DNA from: Mycolicibacterium moriokaense
Lineage (GTDB): Bacteria > Actinomycetota > Actinomycetes > Mycobacteriales > Mycobacteriaceae
Assembly: GCF_003201655.1 (NCBI RefSeq)
Contig: NZ_QJJU01000001.1
Span: 62,001 to 126,000 of the forward strand
Reading direction: 5' to 3'
Length of the DNA stretch: 64,000 nt
A program made the position numbers and the translations under genes. Under the pieces are notes generated by a model. The model worked only from the letters and a program-made list of their open reading frames with translations. It was not told where the DNA came from and made no database searches. Shown here piece after piece: positions 30,600 to 38,952 of the stretch; within the stretch, counting starts at the first letter, position 1; the number at the start of each line of letters is the position of its first letter.

Positions 30600-31754
30600 A
30601 TGAGTCCCGTGGTCGTGGCTGGTCTGGACTTCGGCGTGCTGGGCCCGCTGCAATTGACCGTGGACGGCCAACCGGTTTCGTTGGGCACACCGAAACAGCG
30701 GGCAGTGCTGGCGATGCTGCTGATCAACCGCAACCGTCCGGTGTCGCAGGACTCTCTGATCAGTGGCGCGTGGGAGGAGGATTCCCCGCAGTCGGATCCG
30801 GTGCACAACTTGCACGTCTACGTGGCGAGCCTGCGCAAGATCCTGGGCGCAGCAGGGGTTGACCCGCGCACCGTGCTTGCCAGCGCCCGGCCGGGCTATC
30901 GGCTCAGCGTGTCCGACGCGGCCGTTGATCTGGGCCGGTTCCACACCGAGAAAGCGGCCGGGATACAGGCGGCCGCCGCTGGGCGTTTCGGACAAGCCAG
31001 CGACCGCCTGTCGGCCGCGCTCGCACACTGGCGCGGCCCTGTCCTCGACGATCTGCGTGAGTTCCGATTCGTTGACACGTTCGCCACCGCGCTCACCGAG
31101 GACAAGGTGGTGGCCCACACAGTGCGAGCTGAAGCCGAAATAGCCTGTGGGCGAGCGCATGCGGTGATCGGCGAGCTGGAGGCCCTCGTCGCCGAGCACC
31201 CGTATCGGGAGCCCCTTTGGGCGCAGCTCATCACGGCCTACTATCTGGCCGAGCGTCAAACCGATGCTCTCGCCACGTATTCGCGGTTGAAGGCATCGCT
31301 ATCGGAGGATCTGGGCATCGATCCCGGACCGGCGCTGCGCACCCTTGAGCAACGCATCCTGCGCCAGGAGCCGTTGGACGTCCAGCAGATCGCGAAGAGC
31401 GACGCGACCAATCTCGCCACCCTTCTCGAGAGCCACATCGCGAGCTTGGATCCGGGCGCGCCGAGCCGAGCACAGCTTCGCGATGCCGCCGGTCGCTGCT
31501 ATCCGCTGGAGGCGGTGGCCACCGGGATCGGGCGACGCGACGACAATGACGTTGTTCTCGACGATCCCAAGGTGAGCCGGTATCACGCGACGATCATCGA
31601 CACCGGGGCCAGCTTCGTGATCAACGATCTGCGCTCGGCCAACGGAGTCGAGGTGGCGGGCAAGCGGATTCGCGGTGCCGAGACGCTGTCCGATGGTGAT
31701 GTCGTCAGCATCGCCGGTTACCCGTTCACCTTCGAACTGGCGCCCCCGAGCTAA
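30600..31754 (+). CDS. EmbR-like SARP transcriptional activator with FHA domain
   Basis: A 384-residue protein closely resembling EmbR throughout. It has a winged-helix SARP DNA-binding domain (about residues 8-100; FGVLGPLQLTVDGQPV, GTPKQRAVLAMLLINRNRPV), a bacterial transcriptional activation domain (about 105-255; REFRFVDTFATALTEDKVVA, LGIDPGPALRTLEQRIL) and a C-terminal FHA domain (about 290-380; IGRRDDNDVVLDD, VSRYHATIID, NDLRSANG with the phospho-threonine-binding Arg, Ser and Asn). In M. tuberculosis, kinases phosphorylate EmbR and the FHA domain docks on them. ATG 30600 lies 4 bp after the kinase stop. SARP proteins bind direct heptamers, and such repeats occur at four promoters nearby. 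Confidence 0.92.
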   Translation: MSPVVVAGLDFGVLGPLQLTVDGQPVSLGTPKQRAVLAMLLINRNRPVSQDSLISGAWEEDSPQSDPVHNLHVYVASLRKILGAAGVDPRTVLASARPGYRLSVSDAAVDLGRFHTEKAAGIQAAAAGRFGQASDRLSAALAHWRGPVLDDLREFRFVDTFATALTEDKVVAHTVRAEAEIACGRAHAVIGELEALVAEHPYREPLWAQLITAYYLAERQTDALATYSRLKASLSEDLGIDPGPALRTLEQRILRQEPLDVQQIAKSDATNLATLLESHIASLDPGAPSRAQLRDAAGRCYPLEAVATGIGRRDDNDVVLDDPKVSRYHATIIDTGASFVINDLRSANGVEVAGKRIRGAETLSDGDVVSIAGYPFTFELAPPS

Positions 31755-31830
31755 ATGTCGGCGGCGGCCCGTTGTGAACGCGTAGCAGCTATTGCCTGGT
31801 TCGGGACCGGGGAATGAGGGCCGCAGCAGT

Positions 31831-31860
31831 CGGCCCGCCACCCCGAAGGATGACGGGCCG
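31831..31860 (-). terminator. terminator-like hairpin after gene C
   Basis: CGGCCCG (31831-31837) pairs with CGGGCCG (31854-31860). The left part CAGTCGGCCCGCCACC is identical to that of the hairpin at 32854, but the right arm has diverged, so the stem is shorter. It lies between the convergent EmbR-like gene and gene C. Confidence 0.45.
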
Positions 31861-31896
31861 GAGGGCGACCGCCGTGTCGGGCGGCTCGTTGCTGAA

Positions 31897-32391
31897 CTAG
31901 CCGCCCTGCAGGTTTCTCAGGAGAGCCAGAGCGACGGAATCACCGAATGAGCGGTCGGCCGAGGATGTCAGCGCGCCACCTGAGCTGCTGACGCTCGACC
32001 TGGGTGATGAACCCGTCGGACCATTGCTAGAGCTGGTCGTGCCCGACGTTGTGGTCGTGCCCGACGGGGGCGCGGCGCTCTCGGGAGAGCCGGAGTCAGC
32101 GAAATGCCCGATCGCATCCCGCTCGCTAGTGATGCCCGACGTGATTAACTCCGGTCCGGTGGCCTGTGCTGAGGGAGTGCCGGAGGTGGTGCCCGACGTG
32201 GAGGTGGTACCCGACGAGAACGACGTGGACGAGCTGCCCGACGATGAGGCCGAACTACCCGACGATGAGGTCGAGCCTGCTGCGCCCGGCGCAGCATAGG
32301 CCGGTGCCGCAACGGCCACGACAGCCCCACCAAGGGCGGCAAGCCCGAAGGTGAAGGCCGCGGCGGTGCTGGCGATGCGGGTTTTGATCAT
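31897..32391 (-). CDS. secreted Ser/Thr-rich protein C of the MIKTRIASTAALFTFGL family
   Basis: A 164-residue protein with the family signal peptide (MIKTRIASTAAAFTFGLAAL, cleavage near PAYAA), a Ser-rich linker, a less repetitive middle (ELITSGITSERDAIGHFADS), the shared block TSGTTSSSNGPTGSSPRSSV and a short C-terminus (FGDSVALALLRNLQGG). The frame is open to 32499, but the family start is the ATG at 32391 with its AAGGAACTCAC ribosome-binding region. It lacks the heptamer promoter and follows gene D by 108 bp, so it probably relies on the gene D promoter. Confidence 0.78.
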   Translation of the reverse strand: MIKTRIASTAAAFTFGLAALGGAVVAVAAPAYAAPGAAGSTSSSGSSASSSGSSSTSFSSGTTSTSGTTSGTPSAQATGPELITSGITSERDAIGHFADSGSPESAAPPSGTTTTSGTTSSSNGPTGSSPRSSVSSSGGALTSSADRSFGDSVALALLRNLQGG

Positions 32392-32499
32392 GTGAGTTCC
32401 TTGTCTCTTAGGCCACTGTGTGTGGGAGTTTTGGGGTCTGTCTGCCGAGGTGCTGAAAGGCCTGTGCGCCGCGCGGGAGAGCGGGCCGGGCGCGGACAC

Positions 32500-32745
32500 C
32501 TAAGCGTCCTGGCGCCTCTTACGACGCTTGCCGCCCGTTTTCACGTAGGGGTCGGACGAGGATGAGCCGGACGCTGACGACGTACCGGATGAGGACGACG
32601 TGGACGGGCTGCCGGACGCCGAGATCGTGCTGGTCGCCGAGGGCGCGGCATTCGCCAGTCCCTCAACGATCAGGTCGGTACCAACAATGGCGGCAAGCCC
32701 GAAGGTGAACAGGGCGGCGGTGCTGGCGACGCGGGTCTTGATCAT
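32500..32745 (-). CDS. short secreted protein D of the MIKTRIASTAALFTFGL family
   Basis: An 81-residue protein. The signal peptide (MIKTRVASTAALFTFGLAAI, cleavage near ANAA) is followed by about 30 Ser-rich residues and a basic tail (KTGGKRRKRRQDA) unlike the other members. It lacks the SNGPT block. Its promoter has two perfect TTGAGGT heptamers. It lies upstream of gene C on the same strand and may be cotranscribed with it. Confidence 0.75.
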   Translation of the reverse strand: MIKTRVASTAALFTFGLAAIVGTDLIVEGLANAAPSATSTISASGSPSTSSSSGTSSASGSSSSDPYVKTGGKRRKRRQDA

Positions 32746-32824
32746 GGAGTTCCTTTTCTTTGTGAGCCACCTGGTGTGGCTGGTTGAGATAAAGGATCAG
32801 GCGCGGACCTCAACGGAACCTCAA
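32746..32824 (-). promoter_or_regulatory. SARP-type promoter and leader of gene D
   Basis: On the reverse strand TTGAGGT occurs at 32818-32824 and 32807-32813 (11-bp spacing), followed after 8 bp by GATCCT (32793-32798), TTTATCTCAACC, the AGCCAC/GTGGCT hairpin and an AAAAGGAA ribosome-binding site. It is the most perfect of the four copies. Confidence 0.68.
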
Positions 32825-32853
32825 TGTGTGTTCGGGGGTGCTCTCCACAGCAG

Positions 32854-32890
32854 TCGGCCCGCCACCGTGGGGATGTTGGTGGCGGGCCGA
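32854..32890 (-). terminator. perfect 13-bp hairpin terminator
   Basis: TCGGCCCGCCACC (32854-32866) and GGTGGCGGGCCGA (32878-32890) are perfectly complementary with an 11-bp loop. It lies 20 bp after the 3' end of the frameshifted gene at 32910 and just upstream of the gene D promoter, insulating the two. Confidence 0.7.
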
Positions 32891-32909
32891 ACAGTAGGTG
32901 AGACGCGGG

Positions 32910-33241
32910 TCAGACCTGATTGGTTCCCGGTGTTCGCGTCAGCCGGTCGAGTTCGTCGGGTGCCTGGATGAGCACCGCGGCCAGCTCGCGGACCCGAGCC
33001 GAACCAAGAACGGTGTCGCTGCCCACACAGACGGTGATACCCCCATCAATGCGGCCGTCATCCCAATGGGTGCCGTCCATGAACACCTCGACGGATTCGC
33101 CTTCGCGGTCAAGCGGACTGTGCGACTGGGGCACACGAAATAGCGGGAACCGTTCGGATAGCCGGTCACGGCGGGCGGCTCCCAGTCATAGGCGCGGACG
33201 GCGCCGGGCGGGACGGGCAGGTCGGGGATGGTGGTGGTCAT
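32910..33241 (-). pseudogene. frameshifted small gene resembling DUF6907 proteins
   Basis: One frame from the ATG at 33241 reads MTTTIPDLPVPPGAVRAYDW ... NGSRYFVCP. The continuing protein reads from another frame, QSHSPLDREGESVEVFMDGT ... SARVRELAAVLIQAPDELDR, ending at 32910. The switch falls in a run of four C on the reverse strand (33128-33131 as GGGG); adding one base there would restore a protein of about 110 residues. The layout, with a C-terminal RELAAxLIxAxDELDR helix, resembles small actinobacterial DUF6907 proteins. A real 1-bp deletion or a sequencing error would look the same. Confidence 0.55.
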
Positions 33242-33247
33242 GGCCTA

Positions 33248-33415
33248 TCAGCTGACAACCGCTGACGCCCCCGAAGTGTGGCTACATAACGTTGGGGCAC
33301 TCCTGGGGCGCCAGGATGATCCACGCGCCCGAAGTGGCGCGAACCAAATCTCCGACGCCGGGCGGAGGCCGAAGGTGAAGAGGGCGGCGGTGCTGGCGAT
33401 GCGGTTCTTGATCAT
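33248..33415 (-). pseudogene. truncated family member E: intact promoter and signal start, unrelated remainder
   Basis: The ATG at 33415 starts MIKNRIASTAALFTFGL, then the family similarity stops abruptly and 38 unrelated residues (RPASEIWFAPL onward) follow to a stop at 33248. There is no Ser/Thr-rich part and no signal cleavage site, so it is most likely a 5' remnant left after a deletion or insertion. The promoter in front is complete, and an IS1-like transposase remnant lies immediately beyond it. Confidence 0.6.
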
Positions 33416-33493
33416 GTGAGTTCCTTTTCTCTGAGCCACCTGGTGTGGCTGGTTGAGATAAAGGATCAGGCCGGGTCCTCAACGAAACCTCAA
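33416..33493 (-). promoter_or_regulatory. SARP-type promoter and leader of remnant E
   Basis: On the reverse strand TTGAGGT (33487-33493) and TTGAGGA (33476-33482) are 11 bp apart; after 8 bp comes GATCCT (33462-33467), then TTTATCTCAACC, the AGCCAC/GTGGCT hairpin and an AAAAGGAA ribosome-binding site. Confidence 0.6.
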
Positions 33494-33500
33494 AGCCGGG

Positions 33501-33699
33501 CTAGTCGAGCAGCGCGGCGATCTCGTGGCAGGTCCAACCGGTTGGCGACACCGGCAGCCATCGCGGGTGTGGTTTTGCGGCCATCGTTCGGCGTGGTCAA
33601 CGTGCCGTGCGGACGGGCGAAGTCGTAGTACATGTAATGCAAGCTCACCGCGCAGGCCAGGTTCTCTACCTTCTTTGAGAACCCGTTGGTAAGCCGGCC
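33501..33699 (-). pseudogene. 3' remnant of an IS1-like transposase gene
   Basis: Reverse-strand translation gives GRLTNGFSKKVENLACAVSL then HYMYYDFARPHGTL, TTPAMAAGVAN and, after a frame change near 33535, WTCHEIAALLD with a TAG at 33501-33503. This closely resembles the C-terminus of the transposases annotated as IS1 family in actinobacteria (RLTNGFSKK...HFMYYNFCR...TPAMxAG...W..EE). The 5' part of the gene is missing and the frame is broken, so it is dead. No flanking inverted repeats were recognised. Confidence 0.6.
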
Positions 33700-33859
33700 T
33701 TGGACGTGTCCGGCTCGTCGTCACCGACTCCGCTGGCGGCAACGTGCTCTGCGGCGACACCGGACGAGACGAGGACCAAGCGCATCGTCTCGTCGAGCCA
33801 CCTCCCCCAGACAGCAGGCGAGTGTCGATCCTGTTCCCTGAACAGGGCGTATGCAGTGA

Positions 33860-33911
33860 AGATTGACAAGCCTCCACGACACGCCGAACTTCTGTCAAAG
33901 TAGCCAGGCGT
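33860..33911. repeat. copy 1 of a diverged ~50-bp repeat
   Basis: GAAGATTGACAAGC ... CACGCCGAACTTCTG ... TCAAAGTAGCCAGGCG resembles the stretch at 39688-39739 (GAAGATTGACCAGT ... CACGCTGAAGTTTGC ... TCAAAGTAGCCCGCG). On the reverse strand both translate to similar peptides (GYFDRSSACRGGLSIF and GYFEQTSACRNDWSIF). It may be a decayed coding fragment or part of a mobile element. The remaining sequence 33700-33959 holds no other gene that I can support. Confidence 0.45.
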
Positions 33912-33959
33912 GCCTTGCAACATGTTCCCGACGACCCCGCCGGTCTGTGAGCGTCCCGA

Positions 33960-36437
33960 TCAAATCTGTGTCTGCGATGCCGGCACGACGGCGATCTTCG
34001 ACGGGTCGGCGGTCGGCAACGAGAGCGACATGCTCGACACCGTCAGCTGGCCCAGTGACGTGATCGTCTCGTAGTCCGCGGCCGAGGCGACTAGTTGCAG
34101 CGTCACCGACCGTCCTGGACTGAGTGTTTCGGCCACCATCTGTAGCGGCTCGGTGATGGTGTGTGTCTGTCCGTCCAGTGTCACCGGGATTGGCGTGACT
34201 TGGTTGCCGAGCACCAGGCCGGTGCTGTCGTCGACGAGTTGGGCGTAGACGTGCCTGGCCTGGCCTGTGCCCGAATACGTGAGGGTGAGTTGCGGCGCGC
34301 CGACGACGTATGTCGTTGTCGTGGCGGCCGGAACGGTGAGGTTGATGGCGTTGATCGCCTTGGTGCCGCCGATTGGCACCACACCGAGCAGCGGTCCCGA
34401 TCCGCCGATGAAGGGCAGCAGCGGTAGGACGCCGCCCGTGGTGCAGGAGGTGACGATCGGGTTACCGGTCGGCACGGGGTACACGTTGGAGGAGTAGTAC
34501 TGGCCGGTTTGGTCGACCCATTCAAACTGCGGGCCAGTGGAGACCGTTGTGTCGCCCTTGACGTATCGGGCGAGCCACGCGAGAGTCTGCTGCTGGATCA
34601 ACGCGCCGTCGCGCTGGTCGAGCAGGTCGTTGACGCATACACCGTGTCCGCCGCAGAACCACACCACCTTGGTGGGAACCCCGTGGGCGATCAGGTCGGT
34701 GGCGTTCGCGTCCGCTTCCGACAAGGGGAAAAGTGTGTCGACGGTGCCCTGAATCAGCAGGGTCGGTGCAGTGATCTGGCTGACCAGATCGGGGGTGCCG
34801 CCGGGGCCGCGAGCGGCCAGGAGGTCCTGCTCGTCTTGGGTGAGCATGCCGGTGAGGTCGCCATAAACCGCGGCTGGGTACACCGCTGAATTGGGCCTGG
34901 CGAACGTCGCCAACAAGGCAGCGGTGAGCAGGGTTCCCCAACCGCTCTTGAACGCCTGGTTCGGGTACAGCGCATCGTTCAGCGTGTTCCACGCGATGGT
35001 GGGCACGATGGCATCGATGCGGTGATCGGTTGCAGCGGAGACTAATTGGATGCCGCCGCCGTAGGACGCCCCCACCATGCCGATGCGCGGATCGTTGGGC
35101 CCGTCGAGCTTTGTCTCTGGTTGTTGGGCGACCCAGCTGATGATGTGCGAGACATCCCGGGCTTCGTAGTCGGGCGAGTCGAGCTGAAGCACGCCGCCGG
35201 AGAAGTATTCCCCACGCGGGTCCCACGTGACGACGTTGTAGCCGGCATCGCGCAGCGTCGCGACGCCCACCGCACCCAGGTTGTCGGTGAGGATCCCGTC
35301 CAGGGGCGTGGCATTCAGATTCGTCGCGCCCGGCTCACCTAAGCCCGGGCCATCGAGGATCGTGGGCGCATGTTGTCCTGCCTGCAGTCCGGCCGCCGGC
35401 ATGAAATGGACGTTGATTGGGGTGCCGTCGAACGAGATCACCCGGACGTCCTGCGGCTGGGGACTACCGGGTGGCAGACCCGCCTGCACCGGATAGCCGA
35501 AGATCGGGTGGAGGAGGTCGCCGACAATCGGGATCTCGTTGACGATCGCCACGACCGGGGTCACGAAGAGCGGCCCGATGATCGGCAGGTTCTGCAGCCC
35601 CAAGGCCGTCAGAAGAGGCGTCTGCGGGATGGCTACGACGTTGGTCGGTGGAGCGATTGCGGGCGCCGCGCTGACGTTCGTTATCGCCGCGGTTGCGGCC
35701 ATCGTGGTGACCGCGGGTGTCGAGTCGACGGGGGCTGACGCCGTGACGGGGCCGACGGCCTTGGTCAGGGTTGGCGCACCGCTGAACTCCTGCCGCGCGG
35801 CGGCCAGCATCATCCACGGCAACGGAGATACCGCCGGAGCCGTTGGTGAGTTACCGGCGAACGGGTTCAGCACCGCGCTGGCCACAGTCGATATCGCCGT
35901 TGTCACTGTCGCGACCGGAGCCTGGGGCTGCTCTTTCGGTTTCTCGATGACGACGTCGGCGGTTGTCGCCACCGACGAGACCACCACGTTGGTGGTGGGT
36001 GTCGGGTCCTTGGGCGGCTTGGGTTGCACGGCCGTCTTGGTCGACTCGGTCGCGGCGACCTTCACCGTTTGGGACGCGACAGAGTCTGTCTTCGGCGCCG
36101 AGTCGGCAGGGTCGTGCGCCGGCATGGTCGATTGGTCCGAAACGCTCGACTTCTTCTTCTTCGACGTGGGGTCGGCCGCGTCGGTCTTCGTATCGGTGGA
36201 ATCCGTTGTCGCGTTGGCCCTTTCTTCCGACGGCTGTTTGCCGTCCGGCGATGACGTGCCAGTGTTCGATTCCGACGAGCCCGTCGACGAGGCACCGGAT
36301 GCCGCCGACGACGACCCAGACCCGGATGTAGCACCGGTGTCGGCCGACGCGACACCCTGTCCAACGAGAACGGCGGCCCCAATTCCGAGAGCCGCCGCCA
36401 GTCCACCGATACGTCCCACGTACGCCCCAGCACCCAT
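33960..36437 (-). CDS. exported alpha/beta hydrolase, CocE/X-Pro dipeptidyl-peptidase-like
   Basis: An 825-residue secreted or surface protein. The signal segment (YVGRIGGLAAALGIGAAVLV, cleavage near ASA-DTG) is followed by a disordered Ser/Thr/Lys/Pro-rich region (about residues 35-200). The catalytic domain (about 320-640) has nucleophile elbow GASYGG, WDPRGEY before it, acid in QGTVDTLFPLSEAD and His in CGGHGVC. The C-terminal beta domain (about 690-820) resembles the jelly-roll of X-Pro dipeptidyl-peptidases and cocaine esterase. It probably hydrolyses an ester or peptide outside the cell; the substrate is unknown. It is isolated, facing the decayed IS region. Confidence 0.82.
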   Translation of the reverse strand: MGAGAYVGRIGGLAAALGIGAAVLVGQGVASADTGATSGSGSSSAASGASSTGSSESNTGTSSPDGKQPSEERANATTDSTDTKTDAADPTSKKKKSSVSDQSTMPAHDPADSAPKTDSVASQTVKVAATESTKTAVQPKPPKDPTPTTNVVVSSVATTADVVIEKPKEQPQAPVATVTTAISTVASAVLNPFAGNSPTAPAVSPLPWMMLAAARQEFSGAPTLTKAVGPVTASAPVDSTPAVTTMAATAAITNVSAAPAIAPPTNVVAIPQTPLLTALGLQNLPIIGPLFVTPVVAIVNEIPIVGDLLHPIFGYPVQAGLPPGSPQPQDVRVISFDGTPINVHFMPAAGLQAGQHAPTILDGPGLGEPGATNLNATPLDGILTDNLGAVGVATLRDAGYNVVTWDPRGEYFSGGVLQLDSPDYEARDVSHIISWVAQQPETKLDGPNDPRIGMVGASYGGGIQLVSAATDHRIDAIVPTIAWNTLNDALYPNQAFKSGWGTLLTAALLATFARPNSAVYPAAVYGDLTGMLTQDEQDLLAARGPGGTPDLVSQITAPTLLIQGTVDTLFPLSEADANATDLIAHGVPTKVVWFCGGHGVCVNDLLDQRDGALIQQQTLAWLARYVKGDTTVSTGPQFEWVDQTGQYYSSNVYPVPTGNPIVTSCTTGGVLPLLPFIGGSGPLLGVVPIGGTKAINAINLTVPAATTTTYVVGAPQLTLTYSGTGQARHVYAQLVDDSTGLVLGNQVTPIPVTLDGQTHTITEPLQMVAETLSPGRSVTLQLVASAADYETITSLGQLTVSSMSLSLPTADPSKIAVVPASQTQI

Positions 36438-36682
36438 ACGTAAGTGCTTACCGTTGCAACGAGCTCGCCGTCTGCGACTTGGCCGAATCGGCGGTCATTG
36501 CCGCATCCCGCTACCAGTGCCGCCGATCGAGACCAGGTCGACCCAGTGAAGGCGTTCGAATACGTGATCGAGATACTCCGCGAACGTTGGCGCCCGGCCT
36601 AGGCGGCGCCGCTGGACAAAAGATCCAGACGCATCGGTTTGCCAGGGCTTTCTCATGCGGGCCAATGAGATTCGCAATCTGA

Positions 36683-37594
<912 letters not shown>

Positions 37595-37810
37595 GGGTTG
37601 ACCCATTTTTGTCCTGTGCTGCGGCGGGGGTTGGCGGATCCGGTGCACGTTGTTGGCGCGAGGTCGCTGGATTGCAGCGCAAATGTTTTGTTCGGCAGCA
37701 CTATTCGCCGTATCCGCGCCCGCGACAGCACCTTGGCGTCAGCGGCCGGCAGTCTCGCAACGAATTCCTGGCCGCCGTTTGAAACGCACTGGTCCTGATG
37801 GAGGCTCGGG
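37595..37810. other. 216 bp with no supported gene
   Basis: The reverse strand is open across this stretch but has no recognisable domain or start, and the forward frames look random. It lies between the broken cyclopropane synthase gene and a likely IS3 remnant, so it may be IS-derived. Confidence 0.3.
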
Positions 37811-37969
37811 CTATTGGATTTCGACCAAGGCTTGGCCGGTCCGTTTCGTAGCGTAGAAGATGGCTTCGAACTCTGCGGGCGGCACCGATGGAGGGAACCG
37901 GTACGGGCCGCTAGCGGGGGTTGCAGTCTGCTCGACGGACCAGCACGGGTCCGGTAGTGGCCCCGTCAT
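37811..37969 (-). pseudogene. probable 3' remnant of an IS3-type transposase, or small orphan ORF
   Basis: A 52-codon frame from the ATG at 37969 ends FPPSVPPAEFEAIFYATKRT then GQALVEIQ. A PPAEFExxxYA-x(n)-stop ending is typical of IS3-family OrfB transposases. The N-terminal 20 residues show no integrase motif, so either only the last codons survive or the resemblance is coincidental. Confidence 0.35.
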
Positions 37970-38053
37970 TCCGCTTGGCTGGCGGCAGGTGAACTGCGAT
38001 TGACCGTTGGGCTGTGCTGACGGAAGCTGTCGGCGTGGCCGACGATGTAAGTC

Positions 38054-38581
38054 GTGGCCGACTACCCCGCCGTGCTGGTGATCGGATCAAGCTGCCTGGT
38101 CTTCCTCGCGTGCGCCTACTTCACCCGGGCACCGGGGAGGCGGGCACTGGCGGCGCTGGTCAGCGGGATCGCAATCGCCGGGCTGAATATTGCCGCTGAC
38201 ATCGTCGCCCACAACATGGGCTGGTGGCATTACCCGGCCGTCGGGGACCGCAGCTACGGCCCGCTGCACTGGTACGTCGCGGCTGCGGTCGCGGTATCTG
38301 GCCTGACGTTGATCGGATGGCGAGCCCACCGACGTTTCGGGCCGATCGGCACGGTGGTGTTTCTCGTCGGGCTAGCCGGATACGGCACGACCCGCGACTG
38401 GCTGGCCTCGCAAGTTGTCAGCGGTGTGATCGCGTTCGGGCCGGGCCCCGTTCCGTGGATCGCCGACTATCTGACGTGGTTCACGTGCGCCGCACTGGCG
38501 CTCCTTGTCCAGGCGGGCCTGCGTGGCCATCCACGCCGCGACGCGCCGCGACCGCGCCTAAACCGTCACCACTCCGGTTAG
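38054..38581 (+). CDS. polytopic membrane protein of unknown function
   Basis: A 175-residue protein with GTG start and five predicted helices (LVIGSSCLVFLACAYF; ALVSGIAIAGLNIAADIVAH; YVAAAVAVSGLTLIGW; IGTVVFLVGLAGYGTT; WFTCAALALLVQAGL). Conserved-looking polar residues are H-N-x-G-W-W-H-Y in the second loop and TRDW in the fourth. It ends in a basic tail (RGHPRRDAPRPRLNRHHSG). I do not recognise the family. Confidence 0.65.
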   Translation: MADYPAVLVIGSSCLVFLACAYFTRAPGRRALAALVSGIAIAGLNIAADIVAHNMGWWHYPAVGDRSYGPLHWYVAAAVAVSGLTLIGWRAHRRFGPIGTVVFLVGLAGYGTTRDWLASQVVSGVIAFGPGPVPWIADYLTWFTCAALALLVQAGLRGHPRRDAPRPRLNRHHSG

Positions 38582-38691
38582 CTGTTGTCTTTCCGCTGGG
38601 CGAACAGCCAGCCAGGCCGATCGCAAGGTCACATCCTTCGTTCACGCCTGGCGATGGGGTCCAACCGAACGACATCGCCGTCGGGGGCTGC

Positions 38692-38952
38692 TTACAAGTC
38701 GCGATAGTCGGCGATGTTCGCTATCTCAGCCGGCGAGCCACAGTCCGCGACAGCCTCCACGTAGCGGAGCCGCAAGTCCCTCAAGTACTCCAACGTAGTG
38801 CCGAGATCCCTCTCTCGGTTCCGCAACTCGCTCGCATACTTGGTCTCACCTGTGTCGTGCAGCATTCCAGCGAGCTCGATCCGGGCTATACCTGCGTGTG
38901 GTCGGCTTGCCCGGCGACTGTTCCTTCGGCATGACTCCATCCTCGTTTCCAA
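38692..38952 (-). CDS. hypothetical 86-residue protein
   Basis: A frame starting METRMESCRRNSRRASRPHA and ending AVADCGSPAEIANIADYRDL, with a helical, charge-rich centre (KYASELRNRERDLGTTLEYL). Codon use is acceptable for this genome but not decisive. No domain is recognised. Confidence 0.35.
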   Translation of the reverse strand: METRMESCRRNSRRASRPHAGIARIELAGMLHDTGETKYASELRNRERDLGTTLEYLRDLRLRYVEAVADCGSPAEIANIADYRDL

